Part shown: one piece after another, positions 8,929-17,625 of the stretch
Numbering within the stretch: position 1 is the stretch's first letter
Layout: the number at the start of each line of letters is the position of its first letter
DNA from: Bryobacteraceae bacterium
GTDB lineage: Bacteria > Acidobacteriota > Terriglobia > Bryobacterales > Bryobacteraceae
Assembly: GCA_029975915.1 (NCBI GenBank)
Contig: JARKOC010000410.1
Span: forward strand, 22,823-86,822
Direction of reading: 5' to 3'
Length of the DNA stretch: 64,000 nucleotides
Position numbers and translations under genes: made by a program
The notes under the pieces: model-generated
Databases searched by the model: none
What the model was told of the DNA's origin: nothing
What the model saw: the letters and a program-made list of their open reading frames with translations, nothing else

Positions 8929-9378
8929 CTACTGGCCAAGAATCTGGTAGGTCGTAGTCCCGTACTGGCGCACTTTCTCGTACGCCTTGACCCAGGCAGC
9001 ATGCGCTTCGTGCTTGCCGTAGGCTTTGAATGACTCCTCATCCTTGAAGTGCATGCAGACTCCATATTGCCGCCTGAGCATCTTCACGCTCGCCTGGACG
9101 GATTCTCCGGCGCGGTACTTCTTTGTTGTCTCCTCATCCATCGGCCCAGCCGCGGACATCAGGCCCAACGGGCGGGCCAGTTTTCCGTGCATGAGATGCA
9201 TCAGTCCAGGTATCTTCGACGGCAACTCGTCGGTAGCCTTGGCAAACGCCGCCCAGTCGGCTGGCGTCGCCGCCTCAACTTCACTGAACGTGAAACAGTG
9301 CATTACGCCCTTCTCTCCGGCGTTTACAGTGATGGTGGCCAGAAGGCACACCATGACGGATTGGACAAATCGTTTCAT
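8929..9378 (-). CDS. Secreted Dabb (stress-responsive A/B barrel) domain protein
   Basis: A 149-aa protein with a signal peptide (to about residue 21, VNAGEKG). The rest fits the dimeric alpha-beta barrel Dabb fold: MHCFTFSEV as first strand, a helix with IPGLMHLMHG, then YGVCMHFKDEESFKAYGKHEAH, the usual Dabb strand plus the Y-x(3)-H-x-A-H signature. Cytoplasmic relatives are plant stress proteins and small cyclases or monooxygenases; exported versions are common in Acidobacteriota and Planctomycetes and have no known reaction. It lies 94 bp upstream of the hydrolase-like gene, with a GC hairpin (8885-8904) between them. Confidence 0.85.
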   Translation of the reverse strand: MKRFVQSVMVCLLATITVNAGEKGVMHCFTFSEVEAATPADWAAFAKATDELPSKIPGLMHLMHGKLARPLGLMSAAGPMDEETTKKYRAGESVQASVKMLRRQYGVCMHFKDEESFKAYGKHEAHAAWVKAYEKVRQYGTTTYQILGQ

Positions 9379-9448
9379 AATAGGGAGCCTCCAACAGGTG
9401 TCTGTGCAGAATAGGATACCGCACTATCCCGGGAGGATTGACAACCGG

Positions 9449-10363
9449 TCACGCGACGGCCGTATCTGGCGCATACCGGGGCAGCAGCAAGTGCTGCACC
9501 GGACGGCTTGCACGGAATGCTCCAAGTTCCTGTGGAAACTGGCGGATCAACCCGGCAGGAGCCTTCAGACGGGAGACGCCCATCATCTCGACAGTTTGAA
9601 GGGCGTTCACAAACGCGTTCCGGGAGTCGAAGTTGTGATAGACAACCACCGTCCTGGTCGCATTTGCCGATAGTCTGCGAACCCTGCCCAGCCATTCCTC
9701 AATCTCCTCGGTTGTATAGCGGTAAGGCGCCGGATTCGTGTGCCGGTCAAATCCCCCAAAAATATCCGCCGACATCCGCCCATGCATCATCACGACGGCC
9801 GTACCCGCCGTGAGGATTGCTGTGGGAGGCATAGCGCGGAAGTAAGAGGGCTGATCTATATTGGCGAGCGAAACGTGATAATCGATGAGCGTGGAGATCG
9901 CTTCGTCTGCCATCCAGCTTTCGTGCCTGAACTCCGCAGACAGTGGGAACTCATGAAAGGCTCGCCGCAACTTGATCAAGTGTTCCCGATTCTCTGCCGT
10001 GAATTTGAACGACCAGGGGAACTGCATCGTCAGGCTTGCCAGCCTCCGCGCCCGAAGCATGGGCATGAAGCCCTGCTTCCACGCACCCACGGCAGCCTGA
10101 TCCAGATCCCTGTCGTAGGTGAACCTGGAGCCGATCGCTGCGGTGAAAACGAAATCAGGATTTGCCTGCACTTGCTTTACATAAAGTTGACTGATCTCAG
10201 CCTTCAGCGGCGCTTCGCGTGTCCAAGCCAAGTGCACTAGATCCACATACTCGGCCAACCTGGCAACGGGGTGGCCCTTTCGCGGCTCCATGCAGTTCCT
10301 GAGCGATTCCGAGAGCGGACCGCCCGCAGCCAATCCGATATGCAGGTTCGATTGAACGTTCAT
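9449..10363 (-). CDS. DUF72 family protein (YecE-like, 304 aa)
   Basis: DUF72 proteins are predicted TIM-barrels related to YecE, function unknown. Here the family marks are FVFTAAIGSRFTYDRD, MQFPWSFKFTAENREHL, SAEFRHESWM (the AVEFRH-x-SW signature) and VVVYHNFDSRNAFVNALQT near the end, the position of the usual YFNN-x(5)-A-NA motif. The start is taken at ATG 10363; a TTG eight codons upstream (10387) is also in frame, and neither has a strong ribosome binding site. The start overlaps the proposed -35 of a plus-strand small RNA. Tail YAPDTAVA is not conserved in type. Confidence 0.82.
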   Translation of the reverse strand: MNVQSNLHIGLAAGGPLSESLRNCMEPRKGHPVARLAEYVDLVHLAWTREAPLKAEISQLYVKQVQANPDFVFTAAIGSRFTYDRDLDQAAVGAWKQGFMPMLRARRLASLTMQFPWSFKFTAENREHLIKLRRAFHEFPLSAEFRHESWMADEAISTLIDYHVSLANIDQPSYFRAMPPTAILTAGTAVVMMHGRMSADIFGGFDRHTNPAPYRYTTEEIEEWLGRVRRLSANATRTVVVYHNFDSRNAFVNALQTVEMMGVSRLKAPAGLIRQFPQELGAFRASRPVQHLLLPRYAPDTAVA

Positions 10364-10397
10364 TGTCTTCGCCGTTTCTTTGCTCAATAGTAGAACA

Positions 10398-10563
10398 AAA
10401 GGCGAAGAAGATCAAGGCCTATCTTTTGGTCTTCTGGCCCCAACTGCTCCAGCCTCTGAAGCTGGCGTGTAACCTTGGCTCGGCAGGATGCGCTTTTAAA
10501 TCAATCCCCGTTACGAGCAGCGGGCGCCATCATCGGTACCCATCCGGCGCGCCCGCTTTTTTT
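10398..10563 (+). ncRNA. Candidate orphan small RNA with intrinsic terminator
   Basis: No plus-strand gene lies upstream or downstream, yet this stretch ends in a clean plus-strand terminator. Upstream of it are two further stems: GAAGATCAA (from about 10409) pairing with TTGGTCTTC, and CCAGC/GCTGG around 10450-10467 with a 7-nt loop. A possible promoter is TTGTCT (10363-10368), 17 nt, AATAGT (10386-10391), giving a transcript of about 165 nt. The 5' end is inferred. No riboswitch, 6S or SRP signature was recognised. It lies between the convergent-facing end of cysK and the start of the DUF72 gene. Confidence 0.35.
10519..10563 (+). terminator. Rho-independent terminator (plus strand)
   Basis: AGCGGGCGC (10519-10527) pairs perfectly with GCGCCCGCT (10549-10557) and is followed by seven T residues (10557-10563). 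The T-tract is only on the plus strand, so it does not serve cysK, which ends at 10600 on the minus strand. Confidence 0.75.
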
Positions 10564-10599
10564 CACTCGCTGAATCCAGCGGACCTCATCTTTCTGCCC

Positions 10600-11556
10600 C
10601 TAGTCAGCGAACATGCCTTCGAACAGCGCCGAAGTCAGGTACCTTTCGCCGGCGTCTGGCAGCACAACCACAATTGTCTTTCCCGCCATATCCTCGCGCC
10701 GGGCCAAACGTACTGCCGCTGCGGCTGCGGCCCCACACGAGATCCCGCAGAGAATCCCCTCTTCGCGGGCGAGCCTCCGCGCCATTTCCATCGACTCGTC
10801 GTTGGTCACCTGCTCGACCCTGTCCACCAAACTGAGATCCAATGTTCCCGGAATAAATCCTGCGCCGATACCCTGGATCTTATGTGGTCCGGGCTGCAAC
10901 GGTTCACCGTTGAGCGTCTGGGTGATGACCGGGCTGTGCGCGGGCTCAACCGCCACCGAGACAACGCCCTTGTTCTTTTGTTTTAAGTACTTGCTCACGC
11001 CCGTGATCGTGCCGCCCGTCCCCACACCCGACACAAAGACATCTACGTTCCCCCCAGTGTCCTGCCAGATCTCGGGTCCGGTCGTTTCGAAGTGGATTTT
11101 GGGATTGGCCGGATTCTGGAACTGCTGCAGAAGCACATAGCGGTCCGGGTCGGAATCCCGGATCTCCTCGGCTTTCGCTACAGCTCCCTTCATTCCCTTC
11201 GCGCCTTCGGTCAGGACCAAGTTCGCACCAAACACTTTCAACACTTTGCGGCGCTCGATCGACATGGTTTCCGGCATTGTCAAGGTGATAGGGTAGCCGC
11301 GCGCCGCCGCCACGAACGCCAACGCGATTCCAGTGTTGCCTGATGTCGGTTCTACCAGTTCCTTGCCGGGTCTTAAAATGCCCCGTTCTTCCGCATCCCA
11401 CACCATCGACGCGCCGATCCGGCACTTCACGGAATAGGCCGGATTGCGTCCCTCAATCTTGGCAAGGACCGTAGCCTTTGCTCCCTCTGTCAACCTGTTC
11501 AGCTTGACCAGCGGAGTGCGGCCAATGCTCAAGGAATTGTCAGCATAGATGTTCAT
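10600..11556 (-). CDS. cysK: Cysteine synthase A
   Basis: O-acetylserine sulfhydrylase, a PLP enzyme that makes cysteine from O-acetylserine and sulfide in the cytoplasm. The 318-aa length is usual. The PLP-binding Lys is K44 in NPAYSVKCR; the substrate loop TSGNTG is at 71-76; the phosphate-binding GTGGT is at 179-183; [10 protein letters not shown] near residue 274 is the conserved cofactor-proximal Ser region. The start lies 5 bp after the stop of the rrf2-type regulator, so both are one transcript. Regulation by that protein is likely because its promoter carries an inverted repeat shared with the sulfite reductase gene (55.8 kb), placing sulfide production and use under one control. Confidence 0.96.
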   Translation of the reverse strand: MNIYADNSLSIGRTPLVKLNRLTEGAKATVLAKIEGRNPAYSVKCRIGASMVWDAEERGILRPGKELVEPTSGNTGIALAFVAAARGYPITLTMPETMSIERRKVLKVFGANLVLTEGAKGMKGAVAKAEEIRDSDPDRYVLLQQFQNPANPKIHFETTGPEIWQDTGGNVDVFVSGVGTGGTITGVSKYLKQKNKGVVSVAVEPAHSPVITQTLNGEPLQPGPHKIQGIGAGFIPGTLDLSLVDRVEQVTNDESMEMARRLAREEGILCGISCGAAAAAAVRLARREDMAGKTIVVVLPDAGERYLTSALFEGMFAD

Positions 11557-11561
11557 GCTCG

Positions 11562-11993
11562 CTATATCTCCCAGTTGTGCACAAATCGAGACTGCCTCTC
11601 CCTCCAGGCCCTTGCCAGTTCGGCGAAACTCGTCCGGCCTATCACGGCTTCAATTGCCCCGTCCACTTCGGCCCAGAAGAAGTCCAGAGGCCCTCTCTTG
11701 TCCAGCGAAGCCCGTCCGGTCTTGCCGCCTTCCAATGCCCGGATCACTGACCCAACTGTGATTGACTCAGCTTCACGGGCCAGCAGATATCCGCCCTCGG
11801 CGCCGCGGCGGGACTCAAGAAACCCCTGCTTCTTCAAGTCTGCCAGGATTGTTTCCAGAAACTTCTGCGGGATCTCCTGCCGTCTTGCGATGTCCGCGAT
11901 CCTGACTGGCGCGCCTGGCTCGGCCAACGTCAGATCTAGGATCGCGCGTAACGCGTACTCGCAACGGACAGATACATTCATGAGGGTCTGCAT
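11562..11993 (-). CDS. Rrf2-family transcriptional regulator, likely cysteine/sulfur regulator
   Basis: A 143-aa winged-helix protein: [15 protein letters not shown] at the N-terminus, [42 protein letters not shown] as recognition helix and wing, [11 protein letters not shown] after it; all standard for Rrf2. The three Cys that hold an Fe-S cluster in IscR/NsrR near residues 90-105 are absent, so it is more like CymR, which controls cysteine metabolism with CysK as partner. It precedes cysK by 5 bp. In-frame ATG at 11981 is a second possible start. Control of cysK and sulfite reductase is an inference from a shared promoter motif; direct interaction with CysK, as in CymR, is untested. Confidence 0.9.
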   Translation of the reverse strand: MQTLMNVSVRCEYALRAILDLTLAEPGAPVRIADIARRQEIPQKFLETILADLKKQGFLESRRGAEGGYLLAREAESITVGSVIRALEGGKTGRASLDKRGPLDFFWAEVDGAIEAVIGRTSFAELARAWRERQSRFVHNWEI

Positions 11994-12002
11994 TCAAAGT
12001 CC

Positions 12003-12022
12003 CTATTCTAAATAGAGATTAT
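12003..12022 (-). promoter_or_regulatory. rrf2-cysK promoter with candidate operator
   Basis: On the minus strand a -10 box TAGAAT occupies 12005-12010, 11 nt before the rrf2 ATG. CTATT-CTA-AATAG (12003-12015) is a perfect 5-bp inverted repeat over it. The adjacent 11-mer ATAGAGATTAT (plus strand 12012-12022) recurs exactly, reversed, at 55798-55808 in the sulfite reductase promoter. No good -35 is seen. An element lying on the -10/spacer fits autorepression. Confidence 0.6.
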
Positions 12023-12150
12023 GGTATTGCGATGCTCATGTCAACCCCAGCCGGCTGCGAGAGGTCAGGCGATAGCCGTCGGAGTCACCGGGCCCACGCC
12101 AGTTGATGGTAAGTCCTCCGCCAATTTACGGCTTTGCAGCGCGATTCGAA

Positions 12151-13509
12151 TCACTCGCTCGGGGGATACTCCCGATGAGGAGGAGGAGTGGGCCTCATCA
12201 CCTGGCGAACCGGGTCAAACGCCATAACCTTGCCCTTGCGGTAGGACTCAACTCCGAGCGCAATGGCTACCATCACCTGGTAGCCGCGCAGCGCATTGTA
12301 CACAGGCGCCTGGCGGCTGCGCATGCAATCTATCCAGTCGTCGCCCAAGCTGGGTCCTGCCTCGCCTTCGATTGTGACCTCGGTTCTGCCGTCGTTGGCT
12401 TCTCGAAATTCCTTCTCAAACTGACGTTCGGCCTTGATCGAAGCGATCATGCGGCCGCGGCGAAGTCCTCCAGTGGCCTGGGCGCCGGGCGCTGGCGGCG
12501 CCATGACAATCTGAATGGTGGCCCAGTTTGCGTAGACCGTCTCGGGCACCGAGGTCTGGTTGGCCATGCACGAGACCATGTTGATGGCGTAATCGCCCGG
12601 GTACTCGATCATGGTCATGTATGTATCGGGTACTTCCCGGTTCTTTTGGACATAGGTACCGCCGATTCCGACGGCACGTGTGGGGAAGTCAAAACCGATC
12701 ATGGTGCTCATCATGCCGAGCCTGTGATAGAGCAGGTCTCCTGCGTTGCCGGTGGAGTAGTCCCAGAACTTGCGCCAGCGGAAGTAGCGTTCGGCACTGA
12801 GTTTGCGCTTAGGTGCAGGGCCAAGCCACATCTTCCAATCGATGTTCTCAAGGGAGAATTTCGCATCGGGCCACGGCGTGTCCCCAACTCCTGGAATCGG
12901 GTAATCCCACATGCCCGTCCGCGTATTGCGGTTGTAGCTGATCAGGCCCCACAGGACTTTTCCTGCTTTTCCGGCCTTGAGGTACTCATTCACCTTCCAA
13001 TACAGTTTGGTGGCCGGTCCGGACCCGCCCAGTTGGATGAGACGTCCGGTCTTCTGTGACTGCGCGGTCAGTTTGGCTGCTTCTTCCACGGTGCGCGTCA
13101 TTGGTTTTTCCAGGTAGACATCCTTGCCCGCAGCCATGGCATCGCTGGCCATCTGGTAATGCCAGTGGTCGGGTACTGCCAAGACGACGCCGTCAATGTC
13201 CTTCCTCGCCAAAACCTCGCGGTAGTCCTTGTAGCCCTTCTCGGCGCCGGACTGCTCCAGGCCGAACTTGAGACGTGGCTCCCAAACATCGCAACAAGCG
13301 GCGATGTTCAGGTCCTTTTTCTGGTCCCGGCGGGCTTTGAAACCTCTGACCAATCCTTCGAACTGCATCCCGTTGCCGATGAAGGCAATGTTGATGCGAT
13401 CATTGGCGCCGAGAACGCGTCCTGTCGCGAATGCTGCGGCGGCAGTCGCGATGCTGGTTTCTCGGACCAGGAACTGGCGCCGCGTGGAATTGGATTCTTC
13501 GTGGGACAT
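12151..13509 (-). CDS. Tat-exported GFO/IDH/MocA family oxidoreductase
   Basis: The ATG at 13509 gives a twin-arginine signal, SNSTRRQFLVRETSIATAAAA; longer in-frame starts have no sense. The mature part has the Rossmann core INIAFIGNGMQFEGL, the D-GVVLAVPDHWHY strand, and KDVYLEKPMTRTVEEA, the EKP motif of sugar dehydrogenases of this superfamily. RRKFWDYSTGNAGDLLYHRL is the usual active-site region. Such Tat-exported paralogs are abundant in Bryobacterales and Planctomycetes and are thought to oxidise sugars using a tightly bound nicotinamide cofactor. The divergent neighbour is a Tat-exported glycoside hydrolase, 157 bp apart, so shared regulation and a common carbohydrate substrate are plausible. 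Exact substrate unknown. Confidence 0.9.
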   Translation of the reverse strand: MSHEESNSTRRQFLVRETSIATAAAAFATGRVLGANDRINIAFIGNGMQFEGLVRGFKARRDQKKDLNIAACCDVWEPRLKFGLEQSGAEKGYKDYREVLARKDIDGVVLAVPDHWHYQMASDAMAAGKDVYLEKPMTRTVEEAAKLTAQSQKTGRLIQLGGSGPATKLYWKVNEYLKAGKAGKVLWGLISYNRNTRTGMWDYPIPGVGDTPWPDAKFSLENIDWKMWLGPAPKRKLSAERYFRWRKFWDYSTGNAGDLLYHRLGMMSTMIGFDFPTRAVGIGGTYVQKNREVPDTYMTMIEYPGDYAINMVSCMANQTSVPETVYANWATIQIVMAPPAPGAQATGGLRRGRMIASIKAERQFEKEFREANDGRTEVTIEGEAGPSLGDDWIDCMRSRQAPVYNALRGYQVMVAIALGVESYRKGKVMAFDPVRQVMRPTPPPHREYPPSE

Positions 13510-13666
13510 GGTGGTTGAATCGATTGTACATCCGGCAGACGGTGGGTTCTGGCCTCGATACGAAAAACTCTCAGGGCTCAAGTCCTCCGGGCAGCAACGG
13601 ATGCGGTAGCTTAGCAACATGCGCGCCGGGCTGCATGGCATCCCGCGTGGAGCCAAAGAGACAGGT

Positions 13667-15745
13667 ATGAATAGTCAAATCACAAGGCGCGGATTCCTGG
13701 CCGCACCTGCGTGCGCCACAAGCGGCAGGAGCGTACCAGCCGCGAACCCAATCGATCGTATGGCCAGAGTGCGCCGCCATAACCCTCTTCTGCGGGCGGT
13801 AAACCCACGTTCGCCGCTGTCGGTCGGCAACGGTGAGTTTGCTTTCACAGCGGATGTGACTGGGTTGCAGTCGATCGCTCCTATCTACGAAAAGACGATT
13901 CCGCTTTGCACACAGTCCCAATGGGGATGGCACAGCTTTCCTATCCCTGATGGACTTGCGCCCGACCAATTGAAACTCGAGCCGTTCGACACCTACGGCC
14001 GCGCAGTCGGCTATAAGACCAGCGCCAAGGGGCAGGAAAGGCTGTTCAATTGGCTCCGGGAGAACCCGCACCGGCTGAATCTGGCCAGGATAGGACTTGA
14101 ACTGGATCTGCGTCCCTTGGACGCCAGCGATCTGGGCGGCATTGAGCAGGAACTGGATCTTTGGACAGGCCTGTTGAAGAGCCGTTTCGACCTGCGCGGA
14201 ACGCTGGTCTCCGTTATCACCTGCTGCCATCCGGGCCGTGACGCATTGGCTGTTTCCGTCGAGTCTGCACTGGTAGACCAGGGTCGGTTGCGGATCGCCG
14301 TCGAGTTCCCATATGGCTCGCCAGGGATGAGCGCATCGGATTGGACTAGTCCGGCAAGGCACTCTACCCGAATCGTCGCTCACGGCCCGGCCGCAATCTC
14401 CCTTGAGAGGAGCCTGGACAACGAACGTTACCACGCCAATCTGAGTTGGGTTGGACAGGCGCGGGCAGAGAGAGCCGGTGAACACAAGATCGTCCTTTCG
14501 GGCAAACATCTGGAGTTCGTGTGTGAATTCTTGGCGCAAGCATCTCCCCGCCAGGCACTGCGCGCGAGTAACTGCTTCGCGGCCAACTCGGAGCACTGGA
14601 GGCGATTCTGGTCCACAGGCGGCGTGGTCGACTTTTCCGGCAGCACGGACCCGAGGGCGGCTGAACTGGAGCGGCGTGTGGTCCTGTCCGAGTACTTGAC
14701 GGCAATCCAGTGCTCTGGCTCCGCGCCGCCGCAAGAGACTGGCCTGACTTGCAACAGTTGGTACGGCAAGTTTCACCTGGAAATGCACTGGTGGCATGCG
14801 GCGCACTTCGCCCTGTGGGGGCGAACACCGCTCCTCGAGCGCAGTATGGCCTACTACCAGCGAATTTTGCCGGTGGCTGCGGAGAAGGCTCAGGCGCAAG
14901 GCTACAAGGGTGTGCGCTGGCCCAAGATGACAGATCTCCAAGGCCGCGACAGTCCGTCCGGAGTGGGCGAGATGCTCATCTGGCAGCAGCCGCATCCCAT
15001 CGCCCTGGCAGAACTGTGTTACCGCTCACATCCAAACAAGCACACGGTGCAGCGCTATGCGGAGATCGTTTTCAAGTCCGCTGAGTTCATGGCTGACTAC
15101 GCCGTGGAGCGGGCAGGGCGGTATGTCCTGGGTCCGCCTCTGATCCCCGCGCAGGAGAATCATCCGCCGCGCGAGACTTGGAACCCAATATTTGAGTTGT
15201 CGCAATGGATGCAGATGCTCGGCGTCGCTCAACAGTGGCGCAAACGCGCGGGATTGGCTCACGTACCCAAGTGGGACGACGTGCGGAAACGTATGTCCCC
15301 TCTGCCGGTGAACGACGGGCTCTACTTGGCGCACGAGAATTGTCCGGAAACGTTCACTCAGCGCCATAGGGACCATCCGTCCATGCTAGGGGCTTATGGG
15401 GTTTTGGCTGGGCAGGGGGTAGACAAAGAAACGATGAGACGGACGCTGAGGAAGGTCATGAATGACTGGCAATGGCCCGACACGTGGGGTTGGGACTTCC
15501 CCATGACAGCCATGACAGCCGCCAAACTCGGCGAGCCCGATCTCGCCGTGGACGCCTTGTTCATGAACTCGCCGAAGAACGAATGGCTGCCGAACGGGCA
15601 CAACTACCAAAGGCCGAACTTGCCGCTCTATTTACCAGGCAATGGAGGTTTGCTGGCCGCCGTGGCCATGATGGCGGCCGCCTGGAACGGCTTCCCAAAA
15701 CTCGGCTGGCGAGTCAGACACGAAGGACTGAGCGCCTGGCTCTAG
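13667..15745 (+). CDS. Tat-exported glycoside hydrolase, six-hairpin (GH65/GH95-like) fold
   Basis: The ATG at 13667 opens a twin-arginine signal (NSQITRRGFLAAPA); the in-frame upstream Met has no signal character. The 692-aa protein has an N-terminal beta-sandwich (RSPLSVGNGEFAFTADVTGLQ, typical of GH65/GH95-type openings) and an (alpha/alpha)6 region: YLTAIQCSG, WYGKFHLEMHWWHAAHFALWGR, KGVRWPKMTDLQGRD, EMLIWQQPHPIALAEL, and NDWQWPDTWGWDFPMTAMTAAKLG near the end. HLEMHWWH is the position of a barrel helix with acidic residues. Cleavage specificity cannot be read. The divergent neighbour is the GFO/IDH/MocA oxidoreductase. Confidence 0.8.
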   Translation: MNSQITRRGFLAAPACATSGRSVPAANPIDRMARVRRHNPLLRAVNPRSPLSVGNGEFAFTADVTGLQSIAPIYEKTIPLCTQSQWGWHSFPIPDGLAPDQLKLEPFDTYGRAVGYKTSAKGQERLFNWLRENPHRLNLARIGLELDLRPLDASDLGGIEQELDLWTGLLKSRFDLRGTLVSVITCCHPGRDALAVSVESALVDQGRLRIAVEFPYGSPGMSASDWTSPARHSTRIVAHGPAAISLERSLDNERYHANLSWVGQARAERAGEHKIVLSGKHLEFVCEFLAQASPRQALRASNCFAANSEHWRRFWSTGGVVDFSGSTDPRAAELERRVVLSEYLTAIQCSGSAPPQETGLTCNSWYGKFHLEMHWWHAAHFALWGRTPLLERSMAYYQRILPVAAEKAQAQGYKGVRWPKMTDLQGRDSPSGVGEMLIWQQPHPIALAELCYRSHPNKHTVQRYAEIVFKSAEFMADYAVERAGRYVLGPPLIPAQENHPPRETWNPIFELSQWMQMLGVAQQWRKRAGLAHVPKWDDVRKRMSPLPVNDGLYLAHENCPETFTQRHRDHPSMLGAYGVLAGQGVDKETMRRTLRKVMNDWQWPDTWGWDFPMTAMTAAKLGEPDLAVDALFMNSPKNEWLPNGHNYQRPNLPLYLPGNGGLLAAVAMMAAAWNGFPKLGWRVRHEGLSAWL

Positions 15746-15817
15746 TTGCGCACTCAACTCGTATTTGCGAACAAAACCGTATTCTGAGGGGCTACACTCG
15801 GGCGTTCAACAGCCGCC

Positions 15818-16819
15818 TTAGCGGTCGCGGTCCGCCACCAGGTTGGTGGCGGCTTGAAGCGCGCGCTGAGCGGGTGAATCGGGGAATGTGGCCAGGAGGT
15901 CTCGCGCCTTTGAAGTGAACTGACTGGCGCGCTGCCTCGTTCGTTCGATGCCGCCGTACCGCTCGACGATCTTCAACACCCGCTCGAACGGAGTCTCATC
16001 GTAAGCGTTGGTATTCAGGACCCTTTGGATCATCTGCCGCTCATCGGCAGTGGCATGCTCAAGGGCGTAAATCAGCGGCAATGTCACTTTGCCTTCACGC
16101 AAATCGTTGCCGACTGGCTTGCCAAGAACGGATTCTCGGCTGGTGAAGTCGAGGATGTCGTCGATCAGTTGGAAGGCCATGCCGAGGTTCCAGCCGAACT
16201 CGCCGAGCAACTCCACATCGCGCGTGGTTGCGCCGCCGGCGATGCCGCCAAGACGTGTGCAGGCAGAAAAGAGACTGGCTGTCTTCCGGTCGATGAGTTC
16301 CATCGAGTCGGGCTCGCTGATGTCGATGCGGCCGAGGCGCTCGAGTTGAAGCAGTTCGCCATCCACCATCTGTTGAGTGAGCGTGATCAGAAGGTCCAGC
16401 ACTTCGAAACTGCGCTGGCGCAGAGCGATCTGGAACGCCTGCATGTAAAGCCAGTCGCCGGCCAACACGGAAACCTGATTTCCCCACACCACGTTGGCCG
16501 AAGGCTTGCCGCGGCGAGTACGTGCCTCATCAATGATGTCGTCATGGACCAGGGTGGCCGTATGGATCAGTTCAACCACGGCGGCTAGACGGATGGCCTC
16601 GGCCGACGGCGCTTGGAAGAGTCTACAACTCACAAGCAGGAGAATCGGCCTAAGCCTCTTGCCTCCATTGCCTTGCAGGTAGTGCGCGATCTGGCCGACA
16701 GCCTCGACGCTGCCCGAACACTGCAGACGCAGCTCCGCTTCCACCATCTCGAGGTCGGAAGAGACGAGGTTGAAAATCTCGCGGGCTGTGAGGGCTTGGC
16801 CCAGTTTGCCTGAAGCCAT
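15818..16819 (-). CDS. Polyprenyl diphosphate synthase (octaprenyl/heptaprenyl type)
   Basis: Long-chain trans-prenyltransferase that extends FPP with IPP to make the quinone side chain. The first Asp-rich motif is LVHDDIIDEARTRRG and the second QLIDDILDF; GGKRLRPILLL, GDWLYMQAF and GNDLREGKVTLPLI are also conserved. The ATG at 16819 is chosen because it lies 14 bp beyond the tatD stop and yields a normal N-terminus (333 aa); the frame stays open 39 codons upstream inside tatD, without a good start. It closes the seven-gene minus-strand operon. Chain length (C35-C45) cannot be read by eye. Confidence 0.93.
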   Translation of the reverse strand: MASGKLGQALTAREIFNLVSSDLEMVEAELRLQCSGSVEAVGQIAHYLQGNGGKRLRPILLLVSCRLFQAPSAEAIRLAAVVELIHTATLVHDDIIDEARTRRGKPSANVVWGNQVSVLAGDWLYMQAFQIALRQRSFEVLDLLITLTQQMVDGELLQLERLGRIDISEPDSMELIDRKTASLFSACTRLGGIAGGATTRDVELLGEFGWNLGMAFQLIDDILDFTSRESVLGKPVGNDLREGKVTLPLIYALEHATADERQMIQRVLNTNAYDETPFERVLKIVERYGGIERTRQRASQFTSKARDLLATFPDSPAQRALQAATNLVADRDR

Positions 16820-16833
16820 TGGCTGTGCCCAGT

Positions 16834-17625
16834 TTACCTTCTGCGCTTCGTCTCTGGCAAACAGAGGCTGCGCCAGTTTTGGGTGGTGGCTTCGGCGACG
16901 AGTTCGAGAGGCTCGCCTCGCAACTCCGCCAGCCACTTGGCCGTTTCAAAGACGAAGGCGGGTTCGTTTCGCTTGCCACGGTGCGGAACTGGCGCCAGGT
17001 ACGGGGCATCGGTCTCAATCAGCAGCCGGTCCAGTGGGACCAGTTTGGCAGCCTCCTGGACCTCCAACGCCTTCGGATACGTCACGATTCCGCTGAAACT
17101 AATGTGGAATCCGATGGCGAGCGATCGCTGAGCTTCGTCGGGACCACCCGAAAAGCAGTGCATGATGCCGCCGGGCCCGCCGGGCGGCCAGTGGGAGTCA
17201 AGGATCGAGAACGTGTCGTCCCAGGCTTCGCGGGTGTGGATGACAATGGGCAGGCCAGCGTCGCGGGCGATCTCTAATTGCTGGACAAAAACCTCGCGCT
17301 GAACACCCCGAGGCGAAAAGTTGTAGTGGTAATCGAGACCGATCTCTCCGATGGCGATGACCTTTGGGTGAGCGGCGAGTGAACGCAACTCGGCCCAGGT
17401 TGACTCGTCGGCCTTCGACGCCTCGTGGGGATGGACGCCGATGGTGGCGTAGATGAACGGATACGCCTCAGCCAAACGAATGCCTGCTTCGAGGTCGGGC
17501 GGGCCATCTCCTGACCCGATGGCGACAAGCGTTTCGACACCCGCGGCGCGAGCGCGTTCAATCACCTGCACGCGGTCGGAGTCGAAGGACTTGCCATCGA
17601 GATGGCAATGTGAATCGACAATCAT
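16834..17625 (-). CDS. tatD: TatD family deoxyribonuclease
   Basis: A metal-dependent hydrolase of the TatD/YcfH group, 263 aa, TIM-barrel. DSHCHLDG at residue 4 supplies two metal ligands; EIGLDYHYN holds the Glu ligand; VIHTREAWDDT and GIMHCFSGG hold later His ligands; IETDAPYLAPVPHRGKRNEP is the C-terminal signature with the Asp. Members are 3'-5' exonucleases and D-aminoacyl-tRNA or peptide hydrolases in various reports. Its ATG shares one base with the metG stop codon (TAATG), so translation is coupled; a metG-tatD pair is a recurrent arrangement in bacteria. Confidence 0.95.
   Translation of the reverse strand: MIVDSHCHLDGKSFDSDRVQVIERARAAGVETLVAIGSGDGPPDLEAGIRLAEAYPFIYATIGVHPHEASKADESTWAELRSLAAHPKVIAIGEIGLDYHYNFSPRGVQREVFVQQLEIARDAGLPIVIHTREAWDDTFSILDSHWPPGGPGGIMHCFSGGPDEAQRSLAIGFHISFSGIVTYPKALEVQEAAKLVPLDRLLIETDAPYLAPVPHRGKRNEPAFVFETAKWLAELRGEPLELVAEATTQNWRSLCLPETKRRR

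Noticed and set aside
10388..10563. 6S, SRP RNA or riboswitch identity for the small RNA
   Set aside because: No closing long stem, no SRP tetraloop motif, and no gene downstream on the plus strand to regulate.
12103..13059. 318-aa plus-strand open frame
   Set aside because: Antisense to the GFO/IDH/MocA gene; composition is that of a shadow frame.
13571..14995. 474-aa minus-strand open frame
   Set aside because: Antisense to the Tat-exported hydrolase; no domain features.
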